Assembly (NCBI RefSeq): GCF_030381805.1
Contig: NZ_JAUDRH010000020.1
Location: forward strand, 62,001 to 126,000
DNA: 64,000 nt
Reading direction: 5' to 3'
Origin: Chlorogloeopsis sp. ULAP01
GTDB taxonomy: Bacteria > Cyanobacteriota > Cyanobacteriia > Cyanobacteriales > Nostocaceae
Positions 61,242 to 64,000 of the stretch are shown here, piece by piece; positions within the stretch are counted from its first letter, which is position 1, and each line of letters opens with the position of its first letter. The notes under the pieces were generated by a model that had not been told where the DNA came from, did no database searches, and was given only the letters and a program-made list of their open reading frames with translations. The position numbers and the translations under genes are program-made.

Positions 61242-62846
61242 GTGTCTAACTTTAAGAAGATAGAAGAGGAATTTATAGAAGCAAACACTCATTGGGAAAT
61301 AGAAAAGTTATATGTAGATTTAGCTTTAGCAAAAGGCAAGGCTCTAACTCCAGTTGAAAAAAAGTTTCTACGCGGTTTACTTTGCGGTTTTAGTCCTGCT
61401 GAAATTGCTAGTAAAGTGTATGAAAGTCGTAGTAGTAGTACAGTTAGAGTATATCTTTCTAATGGGTTATATAAGTATATAGAAGATTTGGTTAGCAATC
61501 AAGCTGGATATTCTGTTAAAGTAAAGAACTGGAGTCGTGTAACTTATTTGCTTGAAAAGGCTGGTTACAAAAAAAAATTACTAGCAGTAGATTTAGATAG
61601 CGATCGCATTCTTACCACAAAACTAAATGATACTAATTTATCTACGCCCAAACAAGACTCACATTTAGATTTAGATGAAGCAGCAGATGTGAGTTTTTTT
61701 TATGGCAGAGAAACAGAATTAGCACTAATTAAAAAATATATTCTTCAAGATAATTGCCGACTTTTAGTACTTTGGGGCATGGCTGGGATCGGAAAAACAG
61801 CTTTAGCGCGGAAGCTAGCACAAGAGATTCAAGAAAATTTTGATTATGTGATTTGGCGTTCATTACATCTTGCTCCGCCTTTAGAAACTATTTTGAGTCA
61901 AGTCATTCAATTTTTATCTCCTCAAAAACAGATAAATATCACAGAAAAAAGTGTTAATTTAGTTAGTTCGCAATTAATACATTGCTTACGTTATTATCGT
62001 TGTCTAATCATTTTAGATCATGTAGATACAATTTTAGATAATAAATATGGAAATGAATTAGATCATTTTAATATCTCAGATAATAATTATAGAAGACAAA
62101 ATAATTATTACTCCTTACCCTATATTGGCTATCTTTATGGTTATGAAAATTATGGAGATTTAATTAGACGCATAGGAGACTCGCAGCACCAAAGTTGCTT
62201 GTTGCTAACCACACGAGAAAAGCCTAGCAAAATTGCTGATTTCAAAGATGAAAACTTATCTGTGCGATGTTTACAATTAACGGGTTTAAATCAAGTAGAA
62301 AATGCAGAACTATTTACAAATAAAGAATTAATCGAATTCAATCAAGAAGATATAAAACATATTAATAATTGGTATGCAGGTAATCCATTATTTATAAAAT
62401 TAGTTACAAATATAATTCATGAGTTTTTTGGTGCTAGTGTACAAAAATTTTTAGCACAAAATACTCTAATATTTGCAGAAATACGAGTAATCTTAGACGA
62501 GCAGTTTAATCGTTTGTCTAATCTAGAAAAGCAAATAATGTATTGCATAGCAGTTAATCCAGATTTTATTTCATTACAGACAATAGAAAGTAATATATTA
62601 CCATCCTTGCCACAACAATTAATATTGCAAGGTATAGAGCTATTACAAAAACGATCGCTAATAGAAAGGCAAGTATCAGGCTTCTCTCTAATACCAGTAT
62701 TGAGAGAATATATTATTGAAAGATTAATCGAGGACAATTGGAGATTTAGTGCGCAAAAAGCAGGCTCATTACTGATAACTCATGCATTTTTGGAAAAACA
62801 ACTGAAAAATTACATTCAAGCAAGTCGTTTAAATATGGAAAATTAA
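61242..62846 (+). CDS. solo NB-ARC (STAND) NTPase with N-terminal HTH, no repeat domain
   Basis: 534 aa from GTG 61242. The N-terminal 110 residues (KALTPVEKKFLRGLLCGFSP AEIASKVYESRSSSTVRVYL) are the HTH-like vWA-MoxR-associated domain often found before NB-ARC in cyanobacteria. The NB-ARC ATPase has the P-loop GMAGIGKT (179-186) and Walker B LIILDHVD (255-262). A winged-helix segment ends in SLIERQVSGFSLIPVLREYI. Relatives usually continue into WD40 or TPR repeats; here the protein stops right after the winged helix. This suggests a truncated or simplified switch, perhaps working with a partner in trans. Confidence 0.75.
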   Translation: MSNFKKIEEEFIEANTHWEIEKLYVDLALAKGKALTPVEKKFLRGLLCGFSPAEIASKVYESRSSSTVRVYLSNGLYKYIEDLVSNQAGYSVKVKNWSRVTYLLEKAGYKKKLLAVDLDSDRILTTKLNDTNLSTPKQDSHLDLDEAADVSFFYGRETELALIKKYILQDNCRLLVLWGMAGIGKTALARKLAQEIQENFDYVIWRSLHLAPPLETILSQVIQFLSPQKQINITEKSVNLVSSQLIHCLRYYRCLIILDHVDTILDNKYGNELDHFNISDNNYRRQNNYYSLPYIGYLYGYENYGDLIRRIGDSQHQSCLLLTTREKPSKIADFKDENLSVRCLQLTGLNQVENAELFTNKELIEFNQEDIKHINNWYAGNPLFIKLVTNIIHEFFGASVQKFLAQNTLIFAEIRVILDEQFNRLSNLEKQIMYCIAVNPDFISLQTIESNILPSLPQQLILQGIELLQKRSLIERQVSGFSLIPVLREYIIERLIEDNWRFSAQKAGSLLITHAFLEKQLKNYIQASRLNMEN

Positions 62847-62906
62847 GGTAGAGTAAAAAGCGATCGTTAAAGATTTGATGAGACTATAGCTGGAGCAAAG
62901 CGACTT

Positions 62907-63464
62907 GTGAATAGCTTATTAAAAGGGATTAATCTGTACTTAGTTGCAATGCCGGGAGCGGGAAAAACAACAGTAGGGCGTTTACTGGCAAAACAGCTAA
63001 GTTATGGATTTATAGACACTGACGAAGTAATTGTACAAGCAGCAGGACAGTCTATCAGTCAAATGTTTGCCGAACAAGGAGAAGCAGAGTTTCGCCTGTT
63101 AGAAAGCAAGGTTTTAGCACAAATTTGTGCGATTCAAAAGCTAGTAGTTGCCACTGGTGGGGGGATTATCCTGCGGCGAGAAAACTGGAGTTATTTACAT
63201 CACGGCTTAGTTGTTTGGCTAGATGCAGCAGTAGATATACTGTATAGTCGTTTAAGAGAGGATACAACCCGACCATTATTGCAAGAAACCGATCCCAAAG
63301 CAAAGTTGCGATCGCTCCTCGAACAACGACAACCACTTTACGCTCAAGCCGATTTGCGAATTACCATCAGGGAAGAAGAAACACCAGAAGACATTTCTAC
63401 ACGAGTTTTAGAAGCAATTCCCAGCGTTCTCAAAAAACCGGATTCTCTGCCAAATGGTTATTAG
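62907..63464 (+). CDS. aroK: shikimate kinase
   Basis: 185 aa from GTG 62907. The P-loop LVAMPGAGKTTVG (12-24), GFIDTDEVI (shikimate-binding Asp), GEAEFRLLE (Arg), ATGGGIILR (Gly-rich) and the lid EDTTRPLLQE are in order. It phosphorylates shikimate at O3 in the aromatic amino acid pathway. The first Gly of the Walker A consensus is Ala (A14), a mild deviation seen alongside an otherwise complete active site. Confidence 0.92.
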   Translation: MNSLLKGINLYLVAMPGAGKTTVGRLLAKQLSYGFIDTDEVIVQAAGQSISQMFAEQGEAEFRLLESKVLAQICAIQKLVVATGGGIILRRENWSYLHHGLVVWLDAAVDILYSRLREDTTRPLLQETDPKAKLRSLLEQRQPLYAQADLRITIREEETPEDISTRVLEAIPSVLKKPDSLPNGY

Positions 63465-63705
63465 TAATTTTGTTAGTGGATAGTCAATAGTCATTAGTCA
63501 TTTGTTAGTAGGGGAGCCAGTGCGTTGTAGCACCTGGCGTGCGGGTTTTATTGATGATTTTTCGGTTGAAACAGACAATTTATCTTCTAAACCCGCCCGT
63601 ATAGTGGTTAGTTGTTTATTACTCCCCTTGTCTGCGTCTCCCCATCTCCCTCAATCTGTGAGAAATTGTTGGGAGTACTAAATTAACTTTCACAAGCTCC
63701 TCATC
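63465..63705. other. intergenic region with repeats before argB
   Basis: GTCAATAGTCATTAGTCATT heptamers (63482-63501) come first. GCGGGTTT (63541-63548) and AAACCCGC (63599-63606) form an 8-bp inverted repeat with a 50-nt loop. Confidence 0.5.
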
Positions 63706-64000
63706 ATGATTAACGATACTGAATACATTCGGCAAGCTGCGGCTACGCGTGTGCAAGTGTTAAGTGAGGCATTACCTTACATCCAACAATTTACAGGCCG
63801 AACTATCGTTGTCAAATACGGCGGCGCGGCGATGAAAGATAGCAATCTCAAAGATAAAGTTATCCGCGATATCGTATTTATGTCCTGTGTTGGTTTGCGC
63901 CCAATTTTGGTACATGGCGGTGGCCCAGAAATTAATAGTTGGCTTGATAAACTGGGAATCGAAGCACAATTTAAGAACGGTTTGCGGGTAACTGATGCAC
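63706..64000 (+). CDS. argB: acetylglutamate kinase, 5' part (runs off the window)
   Basis: 98 codons are present from ATG 63706. FTGRTIVVKYGGAAMKDSNL and RPILVHGGGPEINSWLDKLG are the phosphate- and substrate-binding motifs of N-acetyl-L-glutamate kinase. It phosphorylates N-acetylglutamate in arginine synthesis, and in cyanobacteria is the target of the PII protein. The gene continues past 64000, so the C-terminal and PII-contact regions cannot be judged. Confidence 0.95.
   Translation, partial: MINDTEYIRQAAATRVQVLSEALPYIQQFTGRTIVVKYGGAAMKDSNLKDKVIRDIVFMSCVGLRPILVHGGGPEINSWLDKLGIEAQFKNGLRVTDA

Overview
The window reads as chromosomal DNA of a filamentous, probably heterocyst-forming (Nostocales-type) cyanobacterium. 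The basis is the recurrent octamer GCGATCGC (HIP1), plant-type phytoene desaturase (crtP) directly followed by crtB, heptameric short tandem repeats between genes, dispersed palindromes, and many cyanobacteria-typical families (NB-ARC and TPR NTPases, Uma2 proteins, pentapeptide-repeat proteins, flavin prenyltransferase). No genus can be named from the sequence alone.

Layout. 0-12.5 kb: housekeeping and metabolic genes, namely an adenosine-deaminase-family enzyme, a cysteine-less rhodanese domain, mutL, a MerR regulator with a textbook 19-bp-spacer promoter followed by an SDR oxidoreductase and two exported beta-propeller proteins, a NagZ-like glycosidase, a PhzF-family protein, and the carotenoid pair crtP-crtB. 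12.5-25.9 kb: tRNA-Ser(GCU), a NatB/LivJ-type lipoprotein, an exported protein, an NTPase with twelve TPRs, a PIN-domain toxin pair, a membrane protein, a Uma2 protein, an orphan YefM/Phd antitoxin with a recognisable operator, a quinone oxidoreductase, a pentapeptide-repeat membrane protein, and a decayed IS630-type transposase.

26.0-47.2 kb: a single-direction (minus-strand) block of 18 genes for a Wzx/Wzy-type exopolysaccharide. Reading in transcription order from 47.2 kb: CapD/WbpM-type 4,6-dehydratase, methyltransferase, Wzx flippase, GT4, Wzy polymerase, an unrecognised glycosidase-like protein, two GT4s, a PglC-like phosphoglycosyl transferase, WbqC-like, PIG-L deacetylase, epimerase, PHP hydrolase, ATP-grasp ligase, two GNAT/FemAB-like transferases, DegT aminotransferase and a BY-kinase/Wzc chain-length regulator. 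My inference is that it builds an amino-sugar-primed polymer (dehydratase, then aminotransferase, then N-acyltransferase, then phosphoglycosyl transferase) and decorates it with amide-linked groups.

48.1-64 kb: ilvN, mobA, a VOC protein, a thioredoxin-fold DUF255 protein, clpP, a conserved hypothetical, rnr preceded by a long hairpin-rich leader, ubiX, a LapA-like membrane protein, a small conserved protein, a solo NB-ARC NTPase, aroK, and the 5' part of argB running off the window.

The most unusual things are (i) the decoration module of the polysaccharide cluster, (ii) arrays of mini-hairpins with conserved geometry but different arm sequences between genes, (iii) two dispersed repeats that appear to have inserted in frame into coding sequences (crtP and the DUF255 gene), and (iv) the structured region upstream of rnr.
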